NCBI GenBank assembly: GCA_017889745.1
Contig: JAGGAG010000003.1
Coordinates: 1 to 40,090, forward strand
Reading direction: 5' to 3'
DNA from: Gemmatimonadota bacterium
GTDB lineage: Bacteria > Gemmatimonadota > Gemmatimonadetes > Gemmatimonadales > GWC2-71-9
Length of the DNA: 40,090 nucleotides
The translations under genes and the position numbers were made by a program. Under the pieces are notes generated by a model. It did not search any database. It saw nothing but the letters and a program-made list of their open reading frames with translations, and was not told where the DNA came from. Positions 29,594 to 37,481 of this stretch are shown piece by piece (within the stretch, counting starts at the first letter, position 1; each line of letters starts with the position of its first letter).

Positions 29594-31341
29594 CAGTCGC
29601 GTCCCTTCGAGGCGAACGCGAGGAATCCGTCGAGGTCGCGTGCGTTGAGCACGTCGTCCGGCCCGAGCCCGCCCTTCCGCGCGATGCCGACGCCGAAGTC
29701 CGCGTAGCCGATGCCCGCGATGTTGTGCGCGTCCGCCCCGATCGACAGCGGTGCGCCGGCGGCCTTCACCGCGGGCAGCACTCGCCAGTCGAGGTCGAGC
29801 CGGTGCGGATCGGCGTTGATCTCGAGCGCCACCCCGCGCGCGGCGGCCCGCTCGATGACCGCGTCCATGTCGAGCTGGTATGGGTCGCGCGACAGCAGCA
29901 GGCGTCCCGTGGGATGCCCGAGGATGGTGAGGCGCGGGTCGTCGAGGGCGCGCAGCACCCGGGCGGTCATCTGCTCCGCGTTCATGTTGAAGCGGCTGTG
30001 CACCGACCCGATGACGAAATCGAGGCGCTCGAGCACCGGTGCCGGATAGTCGAGCGCGCCGTCCTGGAGGATGTCGGCCTCGACACCCTTGAGGACGTGC
30101 ACGCCGTCGAGGCGCGCGTTCACGGCGTCGATCTCGCCCCATTGCCGCTCGAGGTCGGCCGCCTGGAGCCCGCCCGCATAGGCGGCCGACTGACTGTGAT
30201 CCGTGATGCCGACGTAGCGGTAGCCCTGTTCGCGACAGGCGATCGCCAGCTGCTCCACGGTGTTGGTCCCGTCGCTGTAGTTCGTGTGGCAGTGCAGGAA
30301 GCCGAGCAGGTCGTCGCGCTCCAGCAGGCGGGGCAGCGCCCCGCGGGCCGCCAGCGCGATCTCGTCGCGACCCTCGCGCAACTCCGGCGGTACGAGCTGC
30401 AGTCCCAGCGCCGCGTAGAGCGTCGCCTCGTCGGGCGTGGGCACGAACTCGCTGCCGCGCCACAGGGCGGCGCCGCTGAGCGCGTATCCGAGGCTGGCGG
30501 CATGCGCCGAGAGCTGCCGCAGGTGTGCCTCGCTGCCCGTGGCGTGCAGCAGCACCGCACCGAGGTTCACCGGCGTCGTGACGATGACCTGGGCCGCGCT
30601 GCCGCCGGCGAACCGGAGCGTCACGCGGCGCTCGTCCTGGCCGGCGAACTCGCTCACCCCCGGCAGCTCGCTCAGGAGGCCGAAGATCTCCCCGGGGAGT
30701 GCTTCGCTCGTGAGCACGATCACGACGTCGCGAACAACTTCCATGCGCCGCCGCACGTCGCCTGCCACGATCGCCTGCCGCACCCCCTTGAGCTGGCCCA
30801 GTGCCGCTCGCAGGGCACCCGCTTCCTCGGCCGCGTGATGCGACAGGCGCCAGGCACTCGCCCGCCGCAGGAAGCGTATTCCCTTGAGGATGTTCTCCGC
30901 CGTCTTCTGCCCGAAGCGCGGCAGCTTCGCGAGGCTGCCATCGAGCGCGGCCTCCTCCAGTTCCGCTACCGAATCGACCCTGAGCGTCTCGTGGATGAGC
31001 CGGACCTTGGCCACGCCGAGCCCGGGAATCTGGAGCATGTCGACAAGGCCGGGCGGCACTTGGTCGCGCAGTTCCTCGAGGAGCGAGGCGCGCCCGGTCG
31101 TCACCACCTCAAGCACGATCTGCAGCGTCGCGGGCCCGATGCCCTTGGTCGCGGCGAGGGTGCCGTCGGCCAGTGCCGGCGCGAGTTCGCCCGGCAGCCC
31201 CGCGATCGTCTTCGACGCGGTGCGGAAGGCCCGGATCCGGAAGGGGTTTTCGCCCTTGAGTTCGAGGAAGGACGCGATCTGCTCGAGCACCTGCGCGGCG
31301 CTTTTCTTGTCGACGTGGGAGAGCGGGCCGGGTGTGGTCAT
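29593..31341 (-). CDS. polX: PolX/PHP-type protein with degenerate polymerase site
   Basis: 582 residues. Order: 8-kDa-like lyase helices (1-~95), helix-hairpin-helix (TKGIGPATL, IPGLGVAKV), palm (~180-290), PHP phosphoesterase (~345-575). The PHP domain keeps its metal ligands: HCHTNYSDG (H350, H352), TDHS, GVEADI, SVHSRF, GHPTGR, NADPHR, GADAHN. The palm is unusual: the normal Asp-x-Asp pair reads D205-V-V207 (RDVVIV), and the third Asp is replaced near Q251. Polymerase activity is therefore likely lost while a 3'-phosphoesterase or nuclease remains. It sits in a run with nth, supporting a repair role. The start overlaps the preceding stop as ATGA. Confidence 0.95.
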   Translation of the reverse strand: MTTPGPLSHVDKKSAAQVLEQIASFLELKGENPFRIRAFRTASKTIAGLPGELAPALADGTLAATKGIGPATLQIVLEVVTTGRASLLEELRDQVPPGLVDMLQIPGLGVAKVRLIHETLRVDSVAELEEAALDGSLAKLPRFGQKTAENILKGIRFLRRASAWRLSHHAAEEAGALRAALGQLKGVRQAIVAGDVRRRMEVVRDVVIVLTSEALPGEIFGLLSELPGVSEFAGQDERRVTLRFAGGSAAQVIVTTPVNLGAVLLHATGSEAHLRQLSAHAASLGYALSGAALWRGSEFVPTPDEATLYAALGLQLVPPELREGRDEIALAARGALPRLLERDDLLGFLHCHTNYSDGTNTVEQLAIACREQGYRYVGITDHSQSAAYAGGLQAADLERQWGEIDAVNARLDGVHVLKGVEADILQDGALDYPAPVLERLDFVIGSVHSRFNMNAEQMTARVLRALDDPRLTILGHPTGRLLLSRDPYQLDMDAVIERAAARGVALEINADPHRLDLDWRVLPAVKAAGAPLSIGADAHNIAGIGYADFGVGIARKGGLGPDDVLNARDLDGFLAFASKGRD

Positions 31342-32009
31342 GCCCGGAGCGCTGCCGCGGTGCCTGGATGCTGCTCGAGCGCCTGCGAACGCCAGCCGAG
31401 CTCGATCAGTTCCGCCGCGCCGGCGATCGAGTAGAGGCCGGCAGCCGCCCCGCCGGGCAGCACACTGCTGAACGGAGCGGAGTCGAGTCGTGCCGGCCCG
31501 GGCAGGCGCGGACCGGTCGCCTCGACGACGGTGAAGCCGTCGCGATCGGCATGAATGCCCAGCACGCCGAGCACGCGCAGGTCGCCCGCGGGAGCGTGGT
31601 GGACGAAGATGCCGTCGAGCGGCTCGTGCGCCGCGCCTTCGAGGGCCTGCGCCCAGACCCGGCGCTCGGGAAGCTGCAGGTACCAGGCGAGCGCGTCATC
31701 GTTCAGGTCAGGGGGCAGTTCGGTGCTCAGCAGCAGTTCCAGCCCCGCCCGGTCCAGCGACCGCACGCTCCGCGCGCCGGCCCAGAACAGGTACGCGTGG
31801 TGGACCAGCGCCGCGAGCTGGTCCATGCCCTCGCCGACGCCGCCCTCGGGCCGCAGGTCGCGGATCAGCGAGGCGCTCTCGCGAACCATGAGGAAGGCAT
31901 CCCGGTCGCGCGGGTCGCGCCCGGTCCTGGCCAGGGCGTCGCGGATGGCCGGGAAGCGGTCGTCGGCGAGGGGATCGAACACGAGGTCGGACGGGGTGGG
32001 GCGGGACAC
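31338..32009 (-). CDS. Protein of unknown function upstream of polX
   Basis: 223 residues. No family recognised. The N-terminal half is mainly helical (DPLADDRFPAIRDALARTGRDPRDRDAFLMVRESASLIRDLRPEGGVGEGMDQLAALVHHAYLFWAGARSVRSLDRAGLELLL); the C-terminal half contains beta-like segments (GDLRVLGVLGIHADRDGFTVVEATGP) and FSSVLPGGAAAGLYSIAGAAELIELGWRSQAL. There is no signal peptide. The four-base ATGA overlap with polX implies a shared transcript and perhaps a linked role in repair. The ATG at 32009 follows a 16-nt gap from the alpha/beta hydrolase stop. Confidence 0.72.
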   Translation of the reverse strand: MSRPTPSDLVFDPLADDRFPAIRDALARTGRDPRDRDAFLMVRESASLIRDLRPEGGVGEGMDQLAALVHHAYLFWAGARSVRSLDRAGLELLLSTELPPDLNDDALAWYLQLPERRVWAQALEGAAHEPLDGIFVHHAPAGDLRVLGVLGIHADRDGFTVVEATGPRLPGPARLDSAPFSSVLPGGAAAGLYSIAGAAELIELGWRSQALEQHPGTAAALRA

Positions 32010-32025
32010 GAGTCAAAGATAGGCG

Positions 32026-32820
32026 TCAGGTGAGAAACCCGGCGACCGCCTCACGGAACGCCTCCGGCTGCTCGACGTGAGGGCAATGCCCGCACGGCGA
32101 CAGCAGGTGCCACTCGGCACGGAGCAGCCGCGCGGCCTCCTCGGCCGCCCAGGCGGGGATCACGTCTTCCTTGCCGTGCAGCACCAGCGCGGGGACATCG
32201 AGCTCCGCGAGTCGCGGCCGGAGGTCGTAGTCGCCGAGGCTCGCCCAGACTTCCTGCTGCGTCCGCGCGATGATGCGGAATGCGGTGAGCTTCCGCACCA
32301 ATGTCGGATCGACGAAATACGGCACCACCGAGAGCTCGAACAGCCGGCGCTGGTAGGCGTCGGGGTCGCGCTCGCGGAGCCCGCTGTCGCGCAGGGCGGC
32401 GCGCTCCGCCTGGAGTGCCGGGCTCATGTTGCGGGCGGAAAACGTGGCCTCGAATTCCTGTCGCGCCGCGCGCCAGGCCGGCGCCGGCGACACGAGCGCG
32501 AGGCGCGCCACCCGCTCGGGGTGCTCGGTGGCATACAGCATGGCAAGGAGCCCGCCCCAGGAGTAGCCGCAGATCGTCAACTGTTCGAGGCCCCACGCCT
32601 CGCGGAGCGCGTCGAGGTCGGCGACCTGCTCGCGCCAGCCCACCGGCGTGCCGCTCGGCACCGGCGACTGGCCGCCCCCGCGCTGGTCGTAGTAGATGAG
32701 GGTGCGGCCTGTGGCGAGGAGATCAAAGCCGGGGCGGAGGTAGTCGTGGCTCGCGCCTGGGCCGCCGTGCAGCATCACTACCGGTGGTCCCTCACCGACG
32801 CGGCGCTCGAAGAGCGGCAC
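32026..32820 (-). CDS. Alpha/beta hydrolase, proline-iminopeptidase-like
   Basis: 264 residues from GTG 32820. The oxyanion loop HGGPGASHDYLRPG and YDQRGGGQSP are the signature of prolyl aminopeptidase/alpha-beta hydrolases; the nucleophile elbow is GYSWGG, the acid lies near HGKEDVIPAW, and the His in LLSPCGHCPHVEQPEAF. Cytosolic, cleaving an N-terminal Pro or another small ester or amide. The standard N-terminus of the family begins around VPLFERRVGEGPPVV, so a CTG at 32844, overlapping the GAF stop as CTGA, may be the real start, adding eight residues (TTRVVRGV). No SD is clear for either. The GAF protein upstream is 20 nt away by the GTG start. Confidence 0.88.
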   Translation of the reverse strand: MPLFERRVGEGPPVVMLHGGPGASHDYLRPGFDLLATGRTLIYYDQRGGGQSPVPSGTPVGWREQVADLDALREAWGLEQLTICGYSWGGLLAMLYATEHPERVARLALVSPAPAWRAARQEFEATFSARNMSPALQAERAALRDSGLRERDPDAYQRRLFELSVVPYFVDPTLVRKLTAFRIIARTQQEVWASLGDYDLRPRLAELDVPALVLHGKEDVIPAWAAEEAARLLRAEWHLLSPCGHCPHVEQPEAFREAVAGFLT

Positions 32821-32840
32821 GCCGCGGACGACGCGCGTGG

Positions 32841-33296
32841 TCAGAGGAGCACGGCCAGCGCGTCGGCCACCTGCTTCACCGCCGCCTGTTCGTCGGCGGT
32901 GAACGGATCGGGCGCATCACTGTCCACGTCGATCTGGCCGAGGATCACGCTGCCGCGGCGGATCAGCACCACGAGCTCGGAGCGTGTCCACACGTTGCAC
33001 GCGATGTAGTTCTCCCGCGCGCGCACGTCAGGCACGTTCTGGTCGGAGGCCGTCGCCACCGCGGTACCGCAGACGCCCTGGCCCACCGCGATGCGGGTGT
33101 GCTCCGTGTCGCGACCGGCAAATGCCTCCAGTACCAGTTCCTCGCCATGGAGCATGTACATGTACACCGACGTGTACGGGCTGCCCGCCGCCTGAATCCG
33201 CTCCGCGGCCAGCCGGAGCATCGTCCCGCGATCGACCTGGCGGGTGAATGCGCCGCGCAGCGCGGCCACGATCGGCTCGGGCTTGAGCACCGCCAT
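32841..33296 (-). CDS. GAF-domain protein, fRMsr-like
   Basis: 151 residues, single GAF domain matching free methionine-(R)-sulfoxide reductase: VGQGVCGTAVATASDQNVPDVRARENYIACNVWTRSELVVLI, then GQIDVDSDAPDPFTADEQ. Cys76 (GVCG) and Cys100 (IACN) correspond to two of the three catalytic-site Cys of the enzyme. The third (the most N-terminal, before RIPVG in the family) is Thr67 here, and IACD is IACN. Reduced or altered activity is possible. Cytosolic, protecting against oxidised free Met. The ATG at 33296 overlaps the M28 peptidase stop by one base (TGATG). It could also be a small ligand-sensing GAF with no enzymatic role. Confidence 0.85.
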   Translation of the reverse strand: MAVLKPEPIVAALRGAFTRQVDRGTMLRLAAERIQAAGSPYTSVYMYMLHGEELVLEAFAGRDTEHTRIAVGQGVCGTAVATASDQNVPDVRARENYIACNVWTRSELVVLIRRGSVILGQIDVDSDAPDPFTADEQAAVKQVADALAVLL

Positions 33297-34558
33297 CAGG
33301 TCCGCGCGCCCAGCGTGACCGTGACGGTCAGCGGCTTGCCGTCACGCTGCACGGTGATGGGCACGACGTCGCCCGGCTTGTGCGACCGGAGCGCGTCGGT
33401 CATGGCCTGCAGGTCGTTGACCTGCATGTCGCCAATGCGGGTGATGATGTCATCCCGCTGAAGTCCGGCCTTCTCCGCCGGGCTGCCGGGGCGGACGCCG
33501 CTGAGCTTCACACCGGTCACGTCACCCGCCATGTCGGGGACAGTACCGAGATAGGCGCCATAGCCCGGCGTCTGCGCCTGTCCCGCCGCGACCTGCGCAT
33601 GGGGCGGCTGGTCCACAAAGGTCAGCTGCGTCGGACGGTCGCCGAGTTCCCGCAGCAGCGCCGCGGCGAAATCCGACACCTTGAGCATCCCGGCCACGTT
33701 GATCTTCTGCCAGTCGTCGGTGGTGCGGTGATAGTCCTCGTGGAGGTCGGTGAAGAAGTGCAGCACCGGCTTCTTCACGGCGTAGAACGCCGACTGGTCG
33801 CTCGGGCCATAGCCGTCCCCGCGCATCTTGAGGTCGAAGCCGAACGACTTGTTGAGCGAGTCGAGGAGCGGCGTGAACTGGGTCGCGGTCTCGGTGCCGT
33901 AGATGATCAGCTTGTCGTTCCGCAGCCGGCCCACCATGTCGAAGTTGATCATCGCCATGGTCTTGGCGAGCGGCACCGCGGGTTGGCGCACGTAGTAGGC
34001 GGAGCCGAGCAGGCCGAGTTCCTCGCCGCTGAACGCCACGAACACGATCGTGCGCGCCGGTGGATTGAGGGCCATGCGCTGCGCGAGATTGATGATCGTC
34101 GCCACGCCCGACGCGTTGTCGTCTGCTCCGTTGTGTGGCTTGCCCGTGCTGTCAGGGTCGAGGGCACCGAAGGCGCCCCCGCCGAGGTGGTCGTAGTGCG
34201 CGCCCACGACGATGACTTGCTCGCGCAGGACCGGATCGGTGCCGGGCAGCAGGCCGACGACGTTGCGGCCCACGCCTCCGGCCGTCGCGACCTTCTGCGC
34301 TGCCCCGCCCTCCACCTTGAACTCCTGGAACCATCCGCCGGCGGGCGCCTGCAGGCCCACCTGCTTGAAGCGCTGCTGGATGTAGGCCGCGGCCGTGTCG
34401 GCGTCGGGCGTGCCGGTAAACCGGCCCTCGAGGCGGTCGTCCGACAGGAACTTGATGTCGTCGAGCATGCGGGGCAGTTCGACGGCGGCACTCTGCGAGA
34501 GCGCCACCGAGGGAAGCGCGGCGAGGACGAACAGGCTGCGTACAAACACTCGGAGCAC
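33296..34558 (-). CDS. Exported M28-family aminopeptidase with PDZ domain
   Basis: 420 residues from GTG 34558, with AAAGGG about 7 nt upstream and a promoter at 34585-34614; the longer reading to 34648 starts upstream of that promoter and is rejected. A signal peptide (VFVRSLFVLAALPSVALSQ) is followed by the M28 zinc site: H121 (GAHYDHLG), D146 (NGADDNASG), E179/E180 (SGEELG), D207 (INFDMVG) and H277 (DYHRTTD). A C-terminal PDZ domain (~330-415, VKLSGVRPGSPAEKAGLQRDDIITRIGDMQVNDLQAMTDALRSHKPGDVV) probably binds substrate or partner peptides. It acts in the periplasm or outside the cell on N-terminal residues of peptides. Confidence 0.95.
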   Translation of the reverse strand: MLRVFVRSLFVLAALPSVALSQSAAVELPRMLDDIKFLSDDRLEGRFTGTPDADTAAAYIQQRFKQVGLQAPAGGWFQEFKVEGGAAQKVATAGGVGRNVVGLLPGTDPVLREQVIVVGAHYDHLGGGAFGALDPDSTGKPHNGADDNASGVATIINLAQRMALNPPARTIVFVAFSGEELGLLGSAYYVRQPAVPLAKTMAMINFDMVGRLRNDKLIIYGTETATQFTPLLDSLNKSFGFDLKMRGDGYGPSDQSAFYAVKKPVLHFFTDLHEDYHRTTDDWQKINVAGMLKVSDFAAALLRELGDRPTQLTFVDQPPHAQVAAGQAQTPGYGAYLGTVPDMAGDVTGVKLSGVRPGSPAEKAGLQRDDIITRIGDMQVNDLQAMTDALRSHKPGDVVPITVQRDGKPLTVTVTLGART

Positions 34559-34584
34559 TGGAGACCCTTTCAGGGGAAGGACCA

Positions 34585-34614
34585 ATGTTAGTGCCCCGCG
34601 GGGCCGGGTCTCAA
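34585..34614 (-). promoter_or_regulatory. Promoter of the M28 peptidase gene
   Basis: TTGAGA (34614-34609), 18 nt, TAACAT (34590-34585). It matches five of six and four of six consensus positions. The predicted leader is about 20 nt with AAAGGG before GTG 34558. Confidence 0.55.
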
Positions 34615-34660
34615 CCGGGAATCCGCGGATGGCAAGCGCCTTGCACATCCAGCCGGTCTG

Positions 34661-34729
34661 GACCGGGTGGAGTCACCCGGTCAGGTTACCCGATAACCTA
34701 TTGTGGTGCAATGTCTTAACTGGACATTG
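34661..34729. repeat. Three adjacent perfect inverted repeats
   Basis: GACCGGGTG-GAGT-CACCCGGTC (34661-34682, 9-4-9), AGGTTA-CCCGA-TAACCT (34683-34699, 6-5-6) and CAATGTC-TTAACTG-GACATTG (34709-34729, 7-7-7) stand almost head to tail in the divergent gap between the M28 peptidase and the HEAT-repeat gene. The first is nearly the same as the hairpin at 17579-17599. They could be operators, a structured leader, or a small-RNA/riboswitch-like element. I see no convincing promoter for the HEAT gene. Confidence 0.7.
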
Positions 34730-34785
34730 GAGGCACTGCAAGAACTGTCGTCAACGAAAGCAGCCCTGCTGTGACCGGTGCGCTG

Positions 34786-36291
34786 ATGAGTCAACCTGCG
34801 GCGGCGATTGCATCGACGTTGAGCTCCGTGCTCGCGCTGCTGCGTGCCCAGCCCCCGCGCCGCGAGGACCAGGCCCGGGCCTTCAAGGCGTTCCTCGTCG
34901 CCTTGGGGGACAGCCCGCTCGAGCTCCGGGTCACGGAGTCGGGCCTCGATCTGGGCGGTCTGTCGGTGACCACGGATCTCCCTGGCGTGGGCGAACTGGC
35001 GGCGCACCTCCGGGGTCACGGCATCGCGTCGGTTCGGCTGCCCGGCGGGCTCGCGCCAGCGGCCATGCTCTCGGTACTCCGGGCACTGTCGTCACCGGTG
35101 GGGCGCTTCGACTCGGTGGAGCATCTCATCACCGACATCGACCCGGAAACCCGGCTCCTCGTGCACATCGGCGCGGCCGGCGAGGAAGGCGGGGAGCCTG
35201 TGGATCAGGCCCAGGGTTTCATTGCGGGCGATGAGATCCTGCATGGCACGGCCATGACTGAGCGGGTCGGCGCGGCGCACAGCTACCGGCACCTGGGCCG
35301 GGTGCCCGGCGAGCAGCGGGACGAGGCGCTGCGCCAGCTCATTGCCGATCCGGCGGGTCCTGAGGCCCCCGGCCGCCTGGAGGCGGTGGTGGCAGGCGTC
35401 GATTCATCGCTCCGCGACGGCGACTACGAGGCGGTGGTCACTGCGGCCGCGGCCGTGGCACGGCTCGCGGGCGAACTCCCCGACGGCGAGCTGCGGCGCA
35501 GCTACCAGATCGCGATCCGGCGGATGCTGCCGTCCAAGGCGGTGGAACACATCGCGAAATTGACGGGGGGACCGAGGCGGCAGGATGCCCTCGAAGTGCT
35601 CAAGCACGCCGGCGCGGATGCCTCCGAGACCCTCCTGCACGAGCTGGTCGAGTCGGAATCGATGGAGCAGCGCCGCGCGCTGTACAACGCGCTGCGCCAG
35701 GTGAACACGGCGTCGCCACTCCTCGGTCGCCTCCTGCTGCACGATGAATGGTTCGTGGTGCGCAACGTCGCGGAGCTCTGCGGCGACCTGCGGGCCGAGG
35801 ACACGATTCCGCAGTTGGCGCGGCACGTGAACCATTCGGACGAACGGGTGCGGCGCGCCGTGGCCGGCGCCCTGGCCAAGATCGGCACCGCGCTCGCGGT
35901 GGAGCCGCTGCGGCAGATGCTCCATGACGCCGCGCCCCAGGTGCGGCTGCAGGCGGTCCAGGGCCTGGACGGAACCCGCTCCCGCGGCCTCGCGATGTCG
36001 CTCGCGCTCGCGGCCGAGGAGGAGACCAACTCCGACGTGCTGCGCGAGCTGCTGCTGGCACTGGGTCGCATCGGCACGCCCGACGCGGTCCAGGCGCTCG
36101 CGCGCGCGGCGGCTCCGGGCCGCCGCCTGTTCAACCGGCGCCCGCTGGCCACCCGCCTCGCTGCGATCGCGGGCCTGCGCGTCGCGGGGAGTCCCCCGGC
36201 GGCCACTGCGCTGCAGGGACTTCTCGGCGATGATGAACAGAGCGTGCGGGACGCAGCGCAGGAAGCGCTGGCGGGAATGAAGAGAGCGTAA
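34786..36291 (+). CDS. HEAT-repeat protein
   Basis: 501 residues from ATG 34786; a GTG at 34771 would add five. The N-terminal ~120 residues form a separate alpha/beta-like domain (LRVTESGLDLGGLSVTTDLPGVGELAAHLRGHGIASVRLPGGLAPAAMLSVLRALSS). After a linker, helical repeats run from about residue 195 to the end: LHDEWFVVRNVAELCGDLRAEDTIPQLARHVNHSDERVRRAVAGALAKIGTALAVEPLRQMLHDAAPQVRLQAVQGL and DAVQALARAAAPGRR, with the D-x-x-V-R-x-x-A pattern of HEAT/armadillo units. No signal peptide or membrane helix, so a cytosolic scaffold. The partner is unknown. No SD is clear for either start. A terminator element directly follows the stop. Confidence 0.85.
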   Translation: MSQPAAAIASTLSSVLALLRAQPPRREDQARAFKAFLVALGDSPLELRVTESGLDLGGLSVTTDLPGVGELAAHLRGHGIASVRLPGGLAPAAMLSVLRALSSPVGRFDSVEHLITDIDPETRLLVHIGAAGEEGGEPVDQAQGFIAGDEILHGTAMTERVGAAHSYRHLGRVPGEQRDEALRQLIADPAGPEAPGRLEAVVAGVDSSLRDGDYEAVVTAAAAVARLAGELPDGELRRSYQIAIRRMLPSKAVEHIAKLTGGPRRQDALEVLKHAGADASETLLHELVESESMEQRRALYNALRQVNTASPLLGRLLLHDEWFVVRNVAELCGDLRAEDTIPQLARHVNHSDERVRRAVAGALAKIGTALAVEPLRQMLHDAAPQVRLQAVQGLDGTRSRGLAMSLALAAEEETNSDVLRELLLALGRIGTPDAVQALARAAAPGRRLFNRRPLATRLAAIAGLRVAGSPPAATALQGLLGDDEQSVRDAAQEALAGMKRA

Positions 36292-36371
36292 ACGGTCAAC
36301 GGTAAACGGTGAACAGGAAAAACGGGGCCCGACATGCGGCCCCGTTTACCGTTGACCGTTCACTGTTCATG
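36287..36371. repeat. Heptad-repeat element flanking a terminator
   Basis: On the left CGTAAAC, GGTCAAC, GGTAAAC and GGTGAAC stand in tandem (36287-36314); on the right GTTTACC, GTTGACC, GTTCACT and GTTCATG (36344-36371) are their inverted complement. The HEAT stop codon lies in the first heptad. Related heptads (CGCTNAC) occur at 10804-10824. Confidence 0.75.
36318..36347 (-). terminator. Bidirectional terminator between HEAT and M42 genes
   Basis: AACGGGGCC, loop CGACATGC, GGCCCCGTT. In the minus direction, for the M42 gene, the stem is followed by TTTTTCC; in the plus direction, for the HEAT gene, by TTTACC. The outer heptads (36287-36371) could lengthen the stem. Confidence 0.75.
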
Positions 36372-36373
36372 CT

Positions 36374-37444
36374 TCATCTGGGCACGAAGTCCATCTCCTT
36401 CTTGACCCGCCTGCAGAAGGCCGCCAGCAGCTTCGCGGCGTTCTCGACATCGTCCAGCAGGACCATTTCGTTCGGGCTGTGCATGTAGCGCAGCGGCACC
36501 GACACGAGCCCCGTTGCCACGCCACGGTGGCTGTTGAAGATCGCCTCGGCATCCGTATGGGTGTCGCGCGAAGCGGCCTCGATCGAGTAGGGGATCTTCT
36601 CCGCCTCGGCGGCCTCGATCAGCTGTTCCGCGACCATGCTGCTGAGCGATGCCCCGCGCCCAATCACCGGGCCGCCGCCCAGGCGGTACTCCCCGTGCTT
36701 CCGCTTCTCGAGGCCGGGATAGTCGGTGGCATGCGTCACGTCCACCACGAGGGCCGCGACCGCCTGCAGGTCGGACGCCGAGGTCCTGGCACCGCCACCG
36801 GTGTGAGAGATCTCCTCGCGCGTCGTGGCGACCGCCGTGACCGCCGCCGCCGTGGGGCCGCCCGCCTTGAGCAGGCGGAGTGTCTCGAGTACCACGAAGG
36901 CTCCCACGCGATTGTCGAGGCTCCGGCTCACGAGGCGGCCGTTGGGCATCTCGAGCGGTCCGGCTGCGAGTACGCCAGGGTCGCCCATCCGGACGTGCGT
37001 CTCGGCTTCCGCCCTGCTGGTGGCACCGATGTCGATCCAGAGGTCCTCGATCTTCGACACCTTCTCGCGCTCGTCCTTCTCCATCAGGTGGATCGCCTTC
37101 TTGCCGACCACCCCGACAATGTGGCCCGTGCGGCCCAGCAGCGTCACCCGCTGCCCGACGAAGACCTGCGCATCCCACCCGCCGATCCCGTCGAAACTCA
37201 GATATCCCTGGTCGTCGATGTGGGTGATGATGACGCCGATCTCGTCGATATGACCGGCCAGCATGACTGCGGGCCCGCCGCTCCCCGCCAGGGTCGCGTA
37301 CGAGTTGCCCGCGACGTCGCCGCGGACGGCAGGGGTCAGCTTCCCCGCCTCCACGCGCCAGAGGCGCGCCGGCGCAATTTCGTAGGAGGATGGCCCGGGC
37401 GTGCCGAGCAGTGTCTTGAGGAACTTGAGTGAGGTGTCGTCCAT
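36374..37444 (-). CDS. M42-family metallo-aminopeptidase
   Basis: 356 residues from ATG 37444; the TTG at 37453 is inside the -10 and is rejected. Zinc-site motifs: AGHIDEIG, SRSLDNRVGAFVVLE, ATTREEISHTGG (catalytic Glu-Glu), VVDVTHATDYPG and LRYMHSPNEMV. Members form tetrahedral dodecamers in the cytosol and trim peptide N-termini (glutamyl aminopeptidase or deblocking types, TET). Full length for the family. It lies 33 nt downstream of the antiporter stop, with its own promoter (37453-37481) crossing that stop. Confidence 0.94.
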   Translation of the reverse strand: MDDTSLKFLKTLLGTPGPSSYEIAPARLWRVEAGKLTPAVRGDVAGNSYATLAGSGGPAVMLAGHIDEIGVIITHIDDQGYLSFDGIGGWDAQVFVGQRVTLLGRTGHIVGVVGKKAIHLMEKDEREKVSKIEDLWIDIGATSRAEAETHVRMGDPGVLAAGPLEMPNGRLVSRSLDNRVGAFVVLETLRLLKAGGPTAAAVTAVATTREEISHTGGGARTSASDLQAVAALVVDVTHATDYPGLEKRKHGEYRLGGGPVIGRGASLSSMVAEQLIEAAEAEKIPYSIEAASRDTHTDAEAIFNSHRGVATGLVSVPLRYMHSPNEMVLLDDVENAAKLLAAFCRRVKKEMDFVPR

Positions 37445-37452
37445 GGCCGGCA

Positions 37453-37481
37453 AAGATATCCCGATCCGCGTTGTTCGTCAG
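37453..37481 (-). promoter_or_regulatory. Promoter of the M42 peptidase gene
   Basis: CTGACG (37481-37476), 17 nt, TATCTT (37458-37453). The -10 ends 8 nt before ATG 37444, so a leaderless or near-leaderless mRNA is predicted. The -35 overlaps the end of the antiporter gene. Confidence 0.5.

Noticed and set aside
34746..34793. Hammerhead-ribozyme-like pieces: CGAAAG, an AGCAG/CTGCT stem and CTGATGAG in the type II order.
   Set aside because: The residue at the cleavage site would be G, which hammerheads do not allow, and the other stems pair only two bases. CTGATGA here also includes the HEAT gene's start codon.
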